This document shows, piece by piece, positions 1-7,887 of a DNA stretch of 64,000 bases (position 1 is the first letter of the stretch; each line of letters starts with the position of its first letter). The notes beneath the pieces were generated by a model, which saw nothing but the letters and a program-made list of their open reading frames with translations, searched no databases and had not been told where the DNA came from. The position numbers and the translations under genes are program-made. This DNA is from Oscillospiraceae bacterium (lineage in GTDB: Bacteria; Bacillota; Clostridia; Oscillospirales; Ruminococcaceae), in contig JAEDDN010000007.1 in the NCBI GenBank assembly GCA_016298065.1, positions 1-64,000 of the forward strand, read 5' to 3'.

Positions 1-277
1 CGGCATCCCTATCGAGGGCATAAATAAAGGCAGGAACTGTTTCCAGCCCTGCCTTCACTGCGGCGTGCAAGCGGCGGTGCCCGCTTACGACCTCATATTC
101 ATCTGTGGTGTTTTCCATCGGTCGAACGATCAGCGGAGAAAGAATACCCTGCGTCTGAATGCTTTCGATCAGCGTATTCATTTCCTCGTTGTCGAGGACC
201 TTGTAGGGATGTCCCTCAAAGGGGTGTAATTTCGATACCGGAATAGCTACCGGCGTTTTCATAGTGTTGTTATTCAT
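1..277 (-). CDS. ParB-like nuclease-domain protein (3' part cut by window edge)
   Basis: The first 92 codons of a ParB/Spo0J-like protein are visible; the rest lies beyond base 1. The segment has the family hallmarks: a PVSKLHPF start, a central region on finding partners by index ('LIESIQTQGILSPLIVRP') and the VVSGHRRLHAA box that in ParB binds CTP. Such proteins load on parS-like sites and act in plasmid or element partition, or as element-specific regulators. The ATG at 277 overlaps the relaxase stop codon in an ATGA arrangement, so it is translationally coupled and part of the mobilisation operon. A second in-frame ATG six codons in is possible. Function as a partition protein is inferred; a regulator with a ParB domain is an alternative. 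Confidence 0.8.
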   Translation of the reverse strand, partial: MNNNTMKTPVAIPVSKLHPFEGHPYKVLDNEEMNTLIESIQTQGILSPLIVRPMENTTDEYEVVSGHRRLHAAVKAGLETVPAFIYALDRDA

Positions 278-1659
278 CGTTCATAATTCCTTTCTTTGTT
301 TTTGTTTCTTGCTCTTGCACCGGCTTGACGTTCTACATCAAGTTCCGACTGCAAAAGCTCGTATAGGTGTGGGGATTTCTCCATAATCTTTTCGGCTCGC
401 TTCATTTTTTCACGAAGCGGGCGTATTTTTTCGGTGATCGCCTTGCGCTCGTCCTTTGCGGCTTGTACCTTCTCGGGCGAATGCGCTCGGCGGCGGGTGT
501 TGTCCGCTTTGGAACGTTCAAGCTCCAAATCGGCGATTTTCTGACGGGTATTATTTATGCTGTCGGATAGGTCTTTTACGGTGTGGATTTCCTCCCGCTG
601 CAGAAAACGGTAATCGCTGACATACTGCTCGATATTCCTTGCCTCGTGACGTAAATCCGGCGACATCAGGTCTTCCGCCATCTGTAAAACGGTAATAAGG
701 ATAAGGAACAAAGTATCCACCAAAACGGTCACAGTGTCGTAGCTGTGTTCGATGGTAAACTCCAAGCGGCTCACTTCATCCTCCAATGCGGTAGTACGCC
801 ACTTCTGTATACGCTGCGAGAGGACTGCATAGAACTCCACACCCTTATCCCAGTTCGCATTGATACGCTCGTCCAGCACTTCTCGTGAATAGCCGAGAGA
901 ATCCAGCCGGATGGGGCGTTTCCAGCCGGGAGCCGTTATTGTGGTATGAGCGTAATACTCATCCGTGCGCCCGAAGGTATAGCCGAGTGCTTCCATCTGA
1001 TAGCGGAAATCTTTTATCGAGCCGCAGGTCGGGAGAACGTACTCGATATCGTATTTGAGCATATCCCGGTGCGTCATGCCGCCTTGCTTCTTGTACCAAT
1101 AGGCACCACGGCTCTGTCCCTGCCAAAAGCTCGTATCCTTCAGCACGGATTTTCCGTATTCCCGGCAGACCTGATCGGATATTTCACGCAGTTTTATATG
1201 ATCCTTCTGATGATTTCCAAACTTGCTCCCGTCCTTGAAGGAAACGCTGTTGACGACAAAATGACAGTGCAGGTTATCCGTGTTCAAATGGACGGTGACG
1301 AGCACTTGATATTTGTCGCCCCACATTCGGTAAGCGGTCTCTCTGCCGATGGCAAGCGCTTCCTCCGGCGTGACCTCGCCGGTCTGAAAGCTCTGATACC
1401 CGTGATACGCCACATTCCCGCCGAGCTTACCGAAACGGCGCTTGACCGCCATCATCGCCTGATATGCTCTCTGCTTCGGACAGTTGATAGCGTCAACATA
1501 TATCTGTTTGTCTGTCTTTTCGTCATTTCCAGCATAGGTCAGCGTGGCATACAGATCACGGTCGAGGTACTTCTGTGCCGTTGTTTTATCGGGATTGTCT
1601 GCGTAATCCAGTACATCCTTTAATCGGCACTTGACAGGCCATAGTCCGGTGGTAGCCAC
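274..1659 (-). CDS. MOBP-type relaxase (mobilisation nuclease)
   Basis: A 461-residue relaxase with a Relaxase/MobA-VirD2 domain. The N terminus carries the tyrosine motif YADNPDKT (Tyr19 is the likely nucleophile) and the metal-binding histidine triad HLNTDNLHCH (His124, His131, His133). It would nick oriT, stay bound to the 5' end and pilot the strand into a recipient through a conjugation machine supplied by another element. The C-terminal third is charged and helical. The start is GTG at 1659, supported by a GGGAGGTG ribosome site a few bases upstream; the reading frame overlaps the end of mobC by 40 bases. Its stop overlaps the next gene's ATG. The length is usual for relaxases of clostridial mobilisable elements. 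Confidence 0.9.
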   Translation of the reverse strand: MATTGLWPVKCRLKDVLDYADNPDKTTAQKYLDRDLYATLTYAGNDEKTDKQIYVDAINCPKQRAYQAMMAVKRRFGKLGGNVAYHGYQSFQTGEVTPEEALAIGRETAYRMWGDKYQVLVTVHLNTDNLHCHFVVNSVSFKDGSKFGNHQKDHIKLREISDQVCREYGKSVLKDTSFWQGQSRGAYWYKKQGGMTHRDMLKYDIEYVLPTCGSIKDFRYQMEALGYTFGRTDEYYAHTTITAPGWKRPIRLDSLGYSREVLDERINANWDKGVEFYAVLSQRIQKWRTTALEDEVSRLEFTIEHSYDTVTVLVDTLFLILITVLQMAEDLMSPDLRHEARNIEQYVSDYRFLQREEIHTVKDLSDSINNTRQKIADLELERSKADNTRRRAHSPEKVQAAKDERKAITEKIRPLREKMKRAEKIMEKSPHLYELLQSELDVERQAGARARNKNKERNYER

Positions 1660-1973
1660 GACGTCACCTCCCGTATAATTTCGTTAGGCGGCTGTTTTCG
1701 GTCGTCGATCAGTTCAGCGTAGATTTCGTCGAACAATTTCAGTGCCGCCGCTTCCGTTTCGGGCGAAAGCTCCTTATTGAGCAGGTCGCATAGATCTTTG
1801 TGGAAATGACAAAAGGCGTCCGGCTGAACCGCTTTGGGTTCATAGCCGAGCGCCCTTCTTAAAATATATTCGCCTTGCCGCATTCCGCAGAGTGCGGCGT
1901 TCTTCTTGATCTTCCTTTTCTGCGCATCAGTCGCTTCAAAGAAGATCCCGTTCTTTGATTTTTTACTACCCAT
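1620..1973 (-). CDS. mobC: MobC-like relaxosome accessory protein
   Basis: A 117-residue basic protein with the MobC pattern: lysine-rich N terminus, 'RKIKKNAALCGMRQGEYILRRALGY' -type ribbon-helix-helix (residues about 20 to 45) and an acidic C-terminal helix. MobC proteins bind oriT beside the nick site and help the relaxase open the strands. It lies directly upstream of the relaxase and overlaps it by 40 bases, so the two are coupled. The hairpin-rich region immediately upstream (1990 to 2165) is the expected place for oriT. Family assignment is by pattern and position. Confidence 0.85.
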   Translation of the reverse strand: MGSKKSKNGIFFEATDAQKRKIKKNAALCGMRQGEYILRRALGYEPKAVQPDAFCHFHKDLCDLLNKELSPETEAAALKLFDEIYAELIDDRKQPPNEIIREVTSWLPPDYGLSSAD

Positions 1974-1989
1974 ATTTTCATTCTCCTTC

Positions 1990-2165
1990 CTGATGGGGTA
2001 TTAGGGGTACACCCCTAAAGATAGAGCCGATGAAGATCGGCTCTGAACGGGAAAAATATATATTTTTTCCCTGCTTGATACGGTGTGAGACGCACCCCCA
2101 TAGGGATAAATCCCCACGGTGTCTGTGCGTCCACGCCGTTCGTAAGTGCGTACCTTTCTCTTTGT
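1990..2165. other. candidate origin of transfer (oriT)
   Basis: This 255-base gap between mobC and the partition pair holds four inverted repeats in a row: an 8-bp stem at 2001-2018, an 8-bp stem with a six-base loop at 2023-2044, an A/T stem flanked by GGG/CCC at 2049-2071, and GACGCAC/GTGCGTC at 2089-2131. Directly after them comes CGTAAGTGCG (2141 region), which resembles the TAAGTGCG core at the nick site of RSF1010/pIP501-type transfer origins. Hairpins next to a nick core and beside mobC are typical of oriT. The nick position is not proven. Confidence 0.5.
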
Positions 2166-2228
2166 GTCACGATGGCTCAGATATTCCGTGATTCTTCCGC
2201 ATTTGAGCCATAATCGGCGGGATTTGGC

Positions 2229-2561
2229 TCAGAAGAAGGCAGACAGGTCGGAAAGGACATTTTCGTCGTTCTCTGCCTGCTGTTCCTCTGTCAGTTCCGT
2301 GTCTGCCGTCCCGTAGTCTGCCGTAGCCGTAGCGACAAACGAAACCCCCGATAGCTCCTCCCGAAATACCTGCCGGACATCATCAAGTGTAAAATCTCGG
2401 TCGCTGTTTTGGCGCTCTATAAATGAAATAACCGCCTCAACAATGAAGCGGTTTCGGGATTTACCTTTCTTATTATTCAGTTCGGCAAGATACTCGGCGG
2501 CACGGCGTTCGGCTTCATCGTTCAGATCAAAGCGCACATTCAGTCGGTAATGATTGCTCAT
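2229..2561 (-). CDS. ParR-like ribbon-helix-helix partition adaptor
   Basis: A 110-residue protein. The N-terminal half (RLNVRFDLNDEAERRAAEYL followed by a KSRNRFIVEAVISFIE helix) has the strand-helix-helix layout of ribbon-helix-helix DNA-binding proteins; the C-terminal half is acidic and probably unstructured, ending in LSAFF. It follows parM with a four-base ATGA overlap. In type II partition loci a small ParR protein binds a centromere and caps ParM filaments, often through such a C-terminal tail. The role is inferred from position and fold; direct sequence similarity of ParR proteins is low. Confidence 0.7.
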   Translation of the reverse strand: MSNHYRLNVRFDLNDEAERRAAEYLAELNNKKGKSRNRFIVEAVISFIERQNSDRDFTLDDVRQVFREELSGVSFVATATADYGTADTELTEEQQAENDENVLSDLSAFF

Positions 2562-3481
2562 TGTCTCTCATCCGCTTTCAGCTGCAGCTCCGCCATATAC
2601 TCATAGCCTTTTGCTGCTGCACAGATATCGTCCACGAATTTCACACGGTCGGGATTGCACTTATAAAAGTTCTTCACAAGGCATCCGCCTCCACCGGTGA
2701 TATACAGTGTCATAGTGCCTTCGTCATAGCCGTGTTCACGCAGACGGCGGAAAATATCCTTTACATATTCCGCAGCGGTGGTCTTGATGATTTTCAGATC
2801 GGAGGCGGGAATGTCTGCCGTACCGTTCTGCAATACCTCGTCGATAATAACATCATTGATTTCCCGACGGGTCTTCTGCATAAACTCCTCACGGATCGCA
2901 AGCGTACACTGATAGGTGCCGAACTTTTCGGTGTACATCTTACTGCTCATCGGTCTGCCGTTCGTAAGAAACAGCGTGTTCATTGTCCCGTTGCCGATAT
3001 CTGCCACAACGGAAAGTCCTTTCATTGTCGAAACGAACTCCGCAACGGCGGCATATCCCTGCGGATAGATTTTTACGCCGGAGATACGGACGTGATAGTC
3101 CGTATGCTGATAGGTGTAGCTGACCTCCTCGTTTTTGGAGAGGTAGGCGGCAAACTCAGCTTTCTGCCCACTTGTCCAAGTCAGCGGAAGTCCGGCAGCG
3201 ATGATAACATCAGCCTCTGTCAGTTCTTTGTCTTTCAGTTCTTCCGCAATCGCCACAAGGGTGAGAAGATAATAATCCTCATCCTTGATCTTATCCGGCA
3301 GGAACTCCTTGTGTCCTTCACCGATGAGATAGTACCGTCCATCGTATTCCAGCATATCCTTCGTAAACAGCGGTTCGGCATCAAATCCCATAACGCCGGT
3401 TTTGAAGCAATGGTTAGCGGTCTTAATATTGCCGTAACCGTGATCGATTCCTACGATCAGTTTTTCTTTGAATTGTTTCAT
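2558..3481 (-). CDS. parM: ParM/StbA-type actin-like segregation ATPase
   Basis: A 307-residue actin-fold ATPase. Phosphate motif 1 is VGIDHGYGNIKT (residues 10 to 21, Asp13), phosphate motif 2 is VADIGNGTMN (Asp161), and the adenosine motif is LYITGGGGCLV (about 259 to 269). Proteins of this family polymerise and push plasmid copies apart. It is the first gene of the pair with the downstream ribbon-helix-helix protein and overlaps it by four bases. Presence of such a system points to an extrachromosomal stage for this element. Start ATG at 3481 has an AAGAAGG-type ribosome site nearby. Confidence 0.9.
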   Translation of the reverse strand: MKQFKEKLIVGIDHGYGNIKTANHCFKTGVMGFDAEPLFTKDMLEYDGRYYLIGEGHKEFLPDKIKDEDYYLLTLVAIAEELKDKELTEADVIIAAGLPLTWTSGQKAEFAAYLSKNEEVSYTYQHTDYHVRISGVKIYPQGYAAVAEFVSTMKGLSVVADIGNGTMNTLFLTNGRPMSSKMYTEKFGTYQCTLAIREEFMQKTRREINDVIIDEVLQNGTADIPASDLKIIKTTAAEYVKDIFRRLREHGYDEGTMTLYITGGGGCLVKNFYKCNPDRVKFVDDICAAAKGYEYMAELQLKADERQ

Positions 3482-3552
3482 AGTAAATACCTTCTTTCCC
3501 CCCGTCTTTCCGGGGTGTCGATTTGTTTTCGTAACTGCAAAAGTGGGAGCAG

Positions 3553-3783
3553 TTATCTAATTTTGTTCTGCTGCAAAATTTCATCATAGAGTTCCTTTTC
3601 GGTGGGCAGTACCGCCTTGAGAAAATAGTTGCAGTAAATCCCGTATCGGGAAATGAGCTGTACACATTTACACTCCTCGCCGTTGTCCAGCAAAAGGCAA
3701 TTGCCATCCACGCAGTTGCAGCACTCCCTGCGGGCAAGCCGTCTTACCTTTGCCGACTGTTTTGAGTTCAGTTTCAGAACCAT
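3553..3783 (-). CDS. small Cys-rich protein (Cys-rich VLP type)
   Basis: A 76-residue protein with six cysteines in a compact pattern (CCNC at 21-24, CLL, CKC, YC), framed by a basic N terminus with the VRRLARREC segment. It resembles the 'cysteine-rich VLP' proteins that are common on clostridial conjugative and mobilisable elements next to relaxase genes. The cysteine spacing suggests metal binding, but no activity is known. It is the first gene of the minus-strand mobilisation block and sits just downstream of a strong hairpin. Confidence 0.75.
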   Translation of the reverse strand: MVLKLNSKQSAKVRRLARRECCNCVDGNCLLLDNGEECKCVQLISRYGIYCNYFLKAVLPTEKELYDEILQQNKIR

Positions 3784-4094
3784 ATTTATCCCTCCCTTCG
3801 TTCTGAATTTCGGGCAGCAAAAAAGCCGCCGGTTTCCCGACGGCTCAACTGCCTTACACTTATATAATACCGCAGAAAGCGCAGTTTATTTTAGACAGAG
3901 CAACAAGCAAAAGTACATAATCGCAACACACTGAAAAGGCAGTAATAACAAGAGTTTTGCATATCTGACTTGAATTTTCTAATACAAATCTGCAACATCC
4001 GAGAAAAATTTCCTTGTTTTTTTCTCTCAAATTTTTTAATGGGTCATTTATTGTACACTACTTGTGATAGAATATAGAGTGGGAGGTGGGTAGT
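3784..4094. other. divergent intergenic region
   Basis: A 311-base gap between the minus-strand mobilisation block and the plus-strand DUF6076-like gene. It contains one strong hairpin (3818-3845, listed separately), an A/T-rich stretch with TATAATAC near 3864 that could hold the minus-strand promoter, and a TTGTAC-16-TATAGA pair (about 4052 to 4079) that could drive the plus-strand gene. No coding region is supported here. Confidence 0.5.
3818..3845 (-). terminator. hairpin with T-run ahead of the mobilisation operon
   Basis: Read on the minus strand, a nine-pair stem (AGCCGTCGG / CCGGCGGCT, one G-T pair) closes on a GAAA tetraloop and is followed directly by TTTTTT. This is a textbook intrinsic terminator. 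It lies only about 35 bases before the first minus-strand gene and downstream of a possible -10 box, so it either ends read-through or acts as an attenuator. Confidence 0.75.
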
Positions 4095-5228
4095 ATGATC
4101 GAAAAAATCAGTTATTTCACAGCGTCATACCGTGACGGCAGAGTATATCTCGGCGGCAAAGGCAAAGATGCCGGCTATTACGCTGCCCAACTTTTGAACG
4201 AATATGATAAAGACGAATTTGCCGCTCGACTTGCAGTATTTCGTATGGAAAACTGGAATACGACAAAACAGCTTCGTGCGGGTTTTCTTGATACCGACAC
4301 CTATATGAAAGCCGGAGACGAGATCAGATATATTTTGACGCTATTGCCGAAACTCCGACCGTTCTCCGAACTGGATATACAGGGGGAGCGAAACAGAATA
4401 GAAGAACTGTTTACGGAAAAAGAAGCAGATCAGCTTTGCGAGTATTTCCGGCAGCGGGCTCTTACGGCGAATATGGATGCCGGATATATTTTTGCCGGTC
4501 ATTTCCCGAAAGGATATGATGAAGATTTTTGCAAAGAATCCGAAAAAATATTGAAGACCGTATTGGAAACTCTCAATTTCTATGACCGGCTCGGTGACGA
4601 CGTTGCAGATGCCGCAAAGAAATTAAGACAGTTTGTAAAACGCGCTGGCGAAGCCGAACGCTTTGACGAGGAACACCTTTTGCCGATAGCCATAGAGATC
4701 TTCGGCTCCGCTCCGTTTGATGTTACTATGGAATATGTGCCCATCCGAAAGTCAAGCCGAAGCAAAACGGCGACAGTAGCGCGGCGGCTGCATTTCAAGA
4801 GCTATTACAGCTTTGTGCTGACCGATTTCTTTGAAGGATTGCAGAACGGGCATTATCCCCGTCAGTGTCAGATGTGTGGGGAATATTTTGTAATGACTTC
4901 TGCCCGTCAGACGAAATACTGCGGTGGTTGGGCAAACGAACAGTGGCACGGACACAAAATCACCTGCCGGAATCTTGCAGCACAGCAGAAACGCCGAGAA
5001 CGTTCTGCTGATGATCCGATCACCGTCCGCTACAATTCCCGCTGCGGCGCTATCCGTGTGGAGGCACTGCGCGGCACGATTACGAAAGAATTTGCCGCAG
5101 CTGCAAAAGTGCTGGCAAAGGAACATAAACAACTTGCGGCGAGAGATCCGGTCTATGCCGCAAGACAGTATATAACCGATATGGAACGGGACAAGCTGTA
5201 CGCTGACACAGACGCAAGAATGAAATGA
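4095..5228 (+). CDS. DUF6076-like protein with C-terminal zinc-binding motif
   Basis: A 377-residue protein. The N-terminal two thirds are helical and unassigned. The C-terminal part holds CQMCGEYF, then YCGG and a further Cys in ITCRN, followed by a basic RRERSADDP segment; this CxxC-x(n)-C-x(n)-C layout suggests a zinc finger. The pattern matches the DUF6076 proteins often found on Firmicute mobile elements. The ATG at 4095 is preferred over an upstream GTG at 4086, because GGGAGGTG sits six bases before it and overlaps that GTG. The stop overlaps the region of the next gene's ribosome site, so the two are one operon. Function is unknown. Confidence 0.7.
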   Translation: MIEKISYFTASYRDGRVYLGGKGKDAGYYAAQLLNEYDKDEFAARLAVFRMENWNTTKQLRAGFLDTDTYMKAGDEIRYILTLLPKLRPFSELDIQGERNRIEELFTEKEADQLCEYFRQRALTANMDAGYIFAGHFPKGYDEDFCKESEKILKTVLETLNFYDRLGDDVADAAKKLRQFVKRAGEAERFDEEHLLPIAIEIFGSAPFDVTMEYVPIRKSSRSKTATVARRLHFKSYYSFVLTDFFEGLQNGHYPRQCQMCGEYFVMTSARQTKYCGGWANEQWHGHKITCRNLAAQQKRRERSADDPITVRYNSRCGAIRVEALRGTITKEFAAAAKVLAKEHKQLAARDPVYAARQYITDMERDKLYADTDARMK

Positions 5229-5242
5229 GGAGGTGTGTGCCG

Positions 5243-6130
5243 ATGAGGGCGTGGGAAAAGGAATTATATAATTATCAGCTGACACCGGCACCGCCGAAGA
5301 TGCCGGCACAGGAATATATCAAGAAATACCTTGCCGAAAAGGACGAAAAATACTTTTCGTGGTATCTGCATTACAACGAAAAATTTATCAATGAAAAGGT
5401 CAAAGGGTGCGTGCAGGAGTATGCGATGCAGGGGCATTTTATGGATTTGAAATCGGCGTATGTTTTCGGACTGCTCCAAGCTCTGCAAAATTACGATCCC
5501 GAAAAAGGTTCTTTCTTTAATTCTTTTCAAGCACACTATACCAAACGGGCGATTGATGATTATATCCGCACAATGCGCACGGGCTATACCGTTCCGACGG
5601 ATGCAGAATACTCATTGCTCCGCAAGGCAATGGCGCTTTATGCTGAATACGACTACAAGAACGATGATGAAACCATAAATAAAATTGCCCTTGCCATTGG
5701 GAGAAAGCCGAATACCGCACGGAAAATGATCGCCGGTGGTATGCGGAATATTATGTTCACGGAGTTCTACCGACAGTACGCCGACGAGGACGGCGAAGAA
5801 AGCGCAGAGGATGTGACCGTCGATACCACCACCGAGCCGTCCCGGATGTTTTACCACGAACGGCGGCTGAAAATACTCTGTGAAGCGTTCAATAACCTTG
5901 AATACCGTGAACGTGCCATCGTTGCCGAACACCTCGGCTTCTGTGATAATTGCTGGAGCACCCGCTACATAGCAGAAGAAAACGGTAAAAAAGTAAAGCG
6001 CAAATTTAAGAAAACGGCGTTTATAGACCTCGCTGGAGAGCACGGTGTTGTACCGTCCTCTGCCGACCGAATCTACCGTGGAGCGATAGACAAGCTCCGT
6101 AAAGCGCTTGAAGAAGACAAATGGTTATAA
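5243..6130 (+). CDS. element-borne sigma-70 family RNA polymerase factor
   Basis: A protein of 295 residues. Residues about 55 to 115 resemble sigma region 2 (LKSAYVFGLLQALQNYDP, then FNSFQAHYTKRAIDDYIRTMR). A later segment has the YRERAIVAEHL and SADRIYRGAIDKLRKAL pattern of region 4. It may direct polymerase to promoters of the element itself. ATG 5243 is chosen because GGAGGTG lies seven bases upstream; an upstream ATG at 5225 lacks such a site. It forms an operon with the preceding zinc protein. The middle insertion of acidic residues (about 180 to 200) is not typical of housekeeping factors. No matching promoter family is recognised here. Confidence 0.8.
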   Translation: MRAWEKELYNYQLTPAPPKMPAQEYIKKYLAEKDEKYFSWYLHYNEKFINEKVKGCVQEYAMQGHFMDLKSAYVFGLLQALQNYDPEKGSFFNSFQAHYTKRAIDDYIRTMRTGYTVPTDAEYSLLRKAMALYAEYDYKNDDETINKIALAIGRKPNTARKMIAGGMRNIMFTEFYRQYADEDGEESAEDVTVDTTTEPSRMFYHERRLKILCEAFNNLEYRERAIVAEHLGFCDNCWSTRYIAEENGKKVKRKFKKTAFIDLAGEHGVVPSSADRIYRGAIDKLRKALEEDKWL

Positions 6131-6280
6131 CCCATAAAACACAAAAAGCCCCACCCGGAGCCAAGAAGGAACTCTTGATTCTGAGTGGGGCAGCATAATC
6201 TGCCAATGCAGCAGAACTGGTTATCTGCAAAGCAAGAAATTAGCAAAAAAAGAATTATTGTGACTTTTGAGTGACTCATA
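6131..6280. other. structured intergenic segment after the sigma-factor gene
   Basis: It contains GCCCCAC paired with GTGGGGC across 31 bases (6148-6192), with an inner CAAGA/TCTTG hairpin. On the minus strand the outer stem is followed by TTTTTG. It could work as a terminator or as a separate structured site. No gene is supported. Confidence 0.4.
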
Positions 6281-6309
6281 TTGATTTTTGAGTGATTATA
6301 TGATATAAT
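6265..6309 (+). promoter_or_regulatory. promoter with paired direct repeats (regulator operon)
   Basis: TTGATT (6281-6286), 17 bases and TATAAT (6304-6309) form a good promoter for the XRE/TetR pair. Two copies of TTTTGAGTGA start at 6265 and 6286, exactly 21 bases apart (two helix turns), and the second lies at the -35 box. They are a probable operator for one of the two regulators. Confidence 0.65.
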
Positions 6310-6339
6310 ATAATTAATTGTTATGATTGGAGTGCTATC

Positions 6340-6564
6340 GTGGAAAAAGTATTATATCACATCAGTTACAATAGGCTTTGGAAACTGCTGATAGATAAGC
6401 ATATGATGAAGAAAGATCTTCAAAAAATAACTTCTCTTTCTTCCAACGTTATTACGAAAATGGGTAAGGGCGAATCCGTTACACTTGAAACGCTTGCTAA
6501 AATCTGCATTGCTCTGCAATGTGGGATTTCGGATATCGTAGAAATCAAATGGGAGAAGCAATAA
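6340..6564 (+). CDS. small XRE-family (Cro/C1-type) regulator
   Basis: A 74-residue helix-turn-helix protein; the recognition region runs from KKDLQKITSLSSNVITKMGKG to LETLAKICIALQCGISDIVEI. The GTG start at 6340 fits the promoter and the conserved N terminus of the family. It ends one base before the TetR-type gene, so both are co-transcribed. It is likely to control its own promoter and possibly the export cassette behind it. The DNA-binding role follows from the fold; its target is inferred. Confidence 0.85.
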   Translation: MEKVLYHISYNRLWKLLIDKHMMKKDLQKITSLSSNVITKMGKGESVTLETLAKICIALQCGISDIVEIKWEKQ

Positions 6565-6565
6565 A

Positions 6566-7123
6566 ATGGCAAACTTCACAAAAAAAGCAATTGTAGCCTC
6601 TTTTATAAAACTTTTGACAGAACGGCCGCTTTCTCAAATAACAGTCAAGGATATTGTGACTGATTGCGGCGTCAATCGCAATACTTTTTATTATTATTTC
6701 GAAGATATTCCGAAATTAATTGAAACCGTCGTTGAGGAGGATGCGGCCACAATCATCCAAACATATCCTACCGTTGAAAACTTCGGAGATTGTCTGGAAG
6801 CCGTGCTTGATACGGCTTTGTCCAAAAAGCGAGCTGTTTTGCACATCTATCATTCGACAAATCGTGATATTTATGAAATGTATCTTTGGAAGATCTGTGA
6901 TTATGCCATCGAAGCGTACTTGTCAACCGTACTGAGGGGACATAAAATTAAAGAAAACGATTTGGATATCATAAAAAAATATCTTTCCAGTTTGGGATTT
7001 GGAATTATTTCAAACTGGTTAAGAAGCGATATGAGCGATGATATTCGTTCTTCATTTACACGACTTATGGATATCAAAAAAGGTATGCTTAAGGAAATGA
7101 TCGAACGTTGTGAAGAAACATAA
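6566..7123 (+). CDS. TetR-family regulator
   Basis: A 185-residue protein with an N-terminal TetR helix-turn-helix (residues about 8 to 50: ITVKDIVTDCGVNRNTFYYYF). The C-terminal domain is helical and would bind a ligand. It begins directly after the small XRE gene and is followed by a strong terminator, so the two regulators form one unit. The next genes encode a membrane export cassette, and TetR proteins often repress such neighbours; this is an inference. The ligand is unknown. Confidence 0.9.
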   Translation: MANFTKKAIVASFIKLLTERPLSQITVKDIVTDCGVNRNTFYYYFEDIPKLIETVVEEDAATIIQTYPTVENFGDCLEAVLDTALSKKRAVLHIYHSTNRDIYEMYLWKICDYAIEAYLSTVLRGHKIKENDLDIIKKYLSSLGFGIISNWLRSDMSDDIRSSFTRLMDIKKGMLKEMIERCEET

Positions 7124-7166
7124 ATTCAGACAAACAGCCGTAAGCTGTCTGAAAATCAGCTGAATC

Positions 7167-7206
7167 AATACCCAATGCCTAAAAATCAGGCATTGGGTAT
7201 TTTTTT
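7167..7206 (+). terminator. intrinsic terminator after tetR-type gene
   Basis: A 14-pair stem (AATACCCAATGCCT and its complement) with a seven-base loop is followed by seven T residues. It separates the regulator pair from the export cassette. Confidence 0.9.
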
Positions 7207-7273
7207 GTCCGTATACAAAGCATCGGCAAAGTACTATACTGACAACACAATCATCAAAGGAGGTTCGTAATCC

Positions 7274-7882
7274 ATGAAAATGCGTTCTGTCGCACCGATG
7301 AAAATAGCTAAAATCGGATACATCGTGGTATCGGTACTGTTTTGCATAGCCGGCATTTTATTTATCGCACTGCCGGAAATTTCAACGAAGATTGTCGGAA
7401 TTGAAATCGGCATTGCCGCAATCGTTTTCGGTATCGTAAAATTGATCGGCTATTTTTCTAAAGATCTGTATCGGCTGGCGTTTCAGTTTGATTTGGAATT
7501 CGGAATTTTGATGGTGATATTGGGGACAATCGTTCTTTTCAATCCTGAAAATCTGATGGCTTTCATCGCTGCTGCTTTCGGCATTGCCATTCTGTTTGAT
7601 GGACTGTTCAAAATACGGATTGCGCTGGATTTCAAACGTTTCGGTATCAAAGATTGGTGGCTTATTTTTTCTTTGGCAATTTTAGCTGGAATAATAGGCA
7701 TTGCACTTATTTTTGATTCTGCATTCGGTGCAGGGGTGCTGACTGTTCTGATGGGCGTTTCACTTCTTTCCGAAGGGATACTTAATCTCTATACCGTCAT
7801 CAGAACGGTTTTAATTGTCGAAAATCAAGTGCCCGATTTTGTTGAAACAGATACAATTGAATTTTTCAAAAAGGATAGGTGA
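7274..7882 (+). CDS. DUF308/HdeD-like membrane protein
   Basis: A 202-residue integral membrane protein with about six hydrophobic segments arranged as pairs, as in DUF308/HdeD-like proteins (repeated short helices with GI..L and FG.A motifs). A strong AAAGGAGG ribosome site precedes the ATG. It is the first gene of the cassette with the MMPL transporter, which starts within its last bases. HdeD in Escherichia coli is linked to acid resistance, but here the role is unknown and may be assembly or lipid supply for the transporter. Fold assignment is by pattern. Confidence 0.75.
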   Translation: MKMRSVAPMKIAKIGYIVVSVLFCIAGILFIALPEISTKIVGIEIGIAAIVFGIVKLIGYFSKDLYRLAFQFDLEFGILMVILGTIVLFNPENLMAFIAAAFGIAILFDGLFKIRIALDFKRFGIKDWWLIFSLAILAGIIGIALIFDSAFGAGVLTVLMGVSLLSEGILNLYTVIRTVLIVENQVPDFVETDTIEFFKKDR

Positions 7883-7887
7883 AGATT

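Noticed and set aside
946..1623. Plus-strand open frame opposite the relaxase gene
   Set aside because: It is the shadow of a long conserved minus-strand gene and has no ribosome site or known protein pattern.
2561..3589. Long plus-strand open frame opposite parM
   Set aside because: It mirrors the complete parM gene with its conserved motifs and has no independent support.
6131..6280. Possible tRNA or riboswitch in the structured gap
   Set aside because: No cloverleaf or conserved riboswitch core is present; only simple stems are seen.
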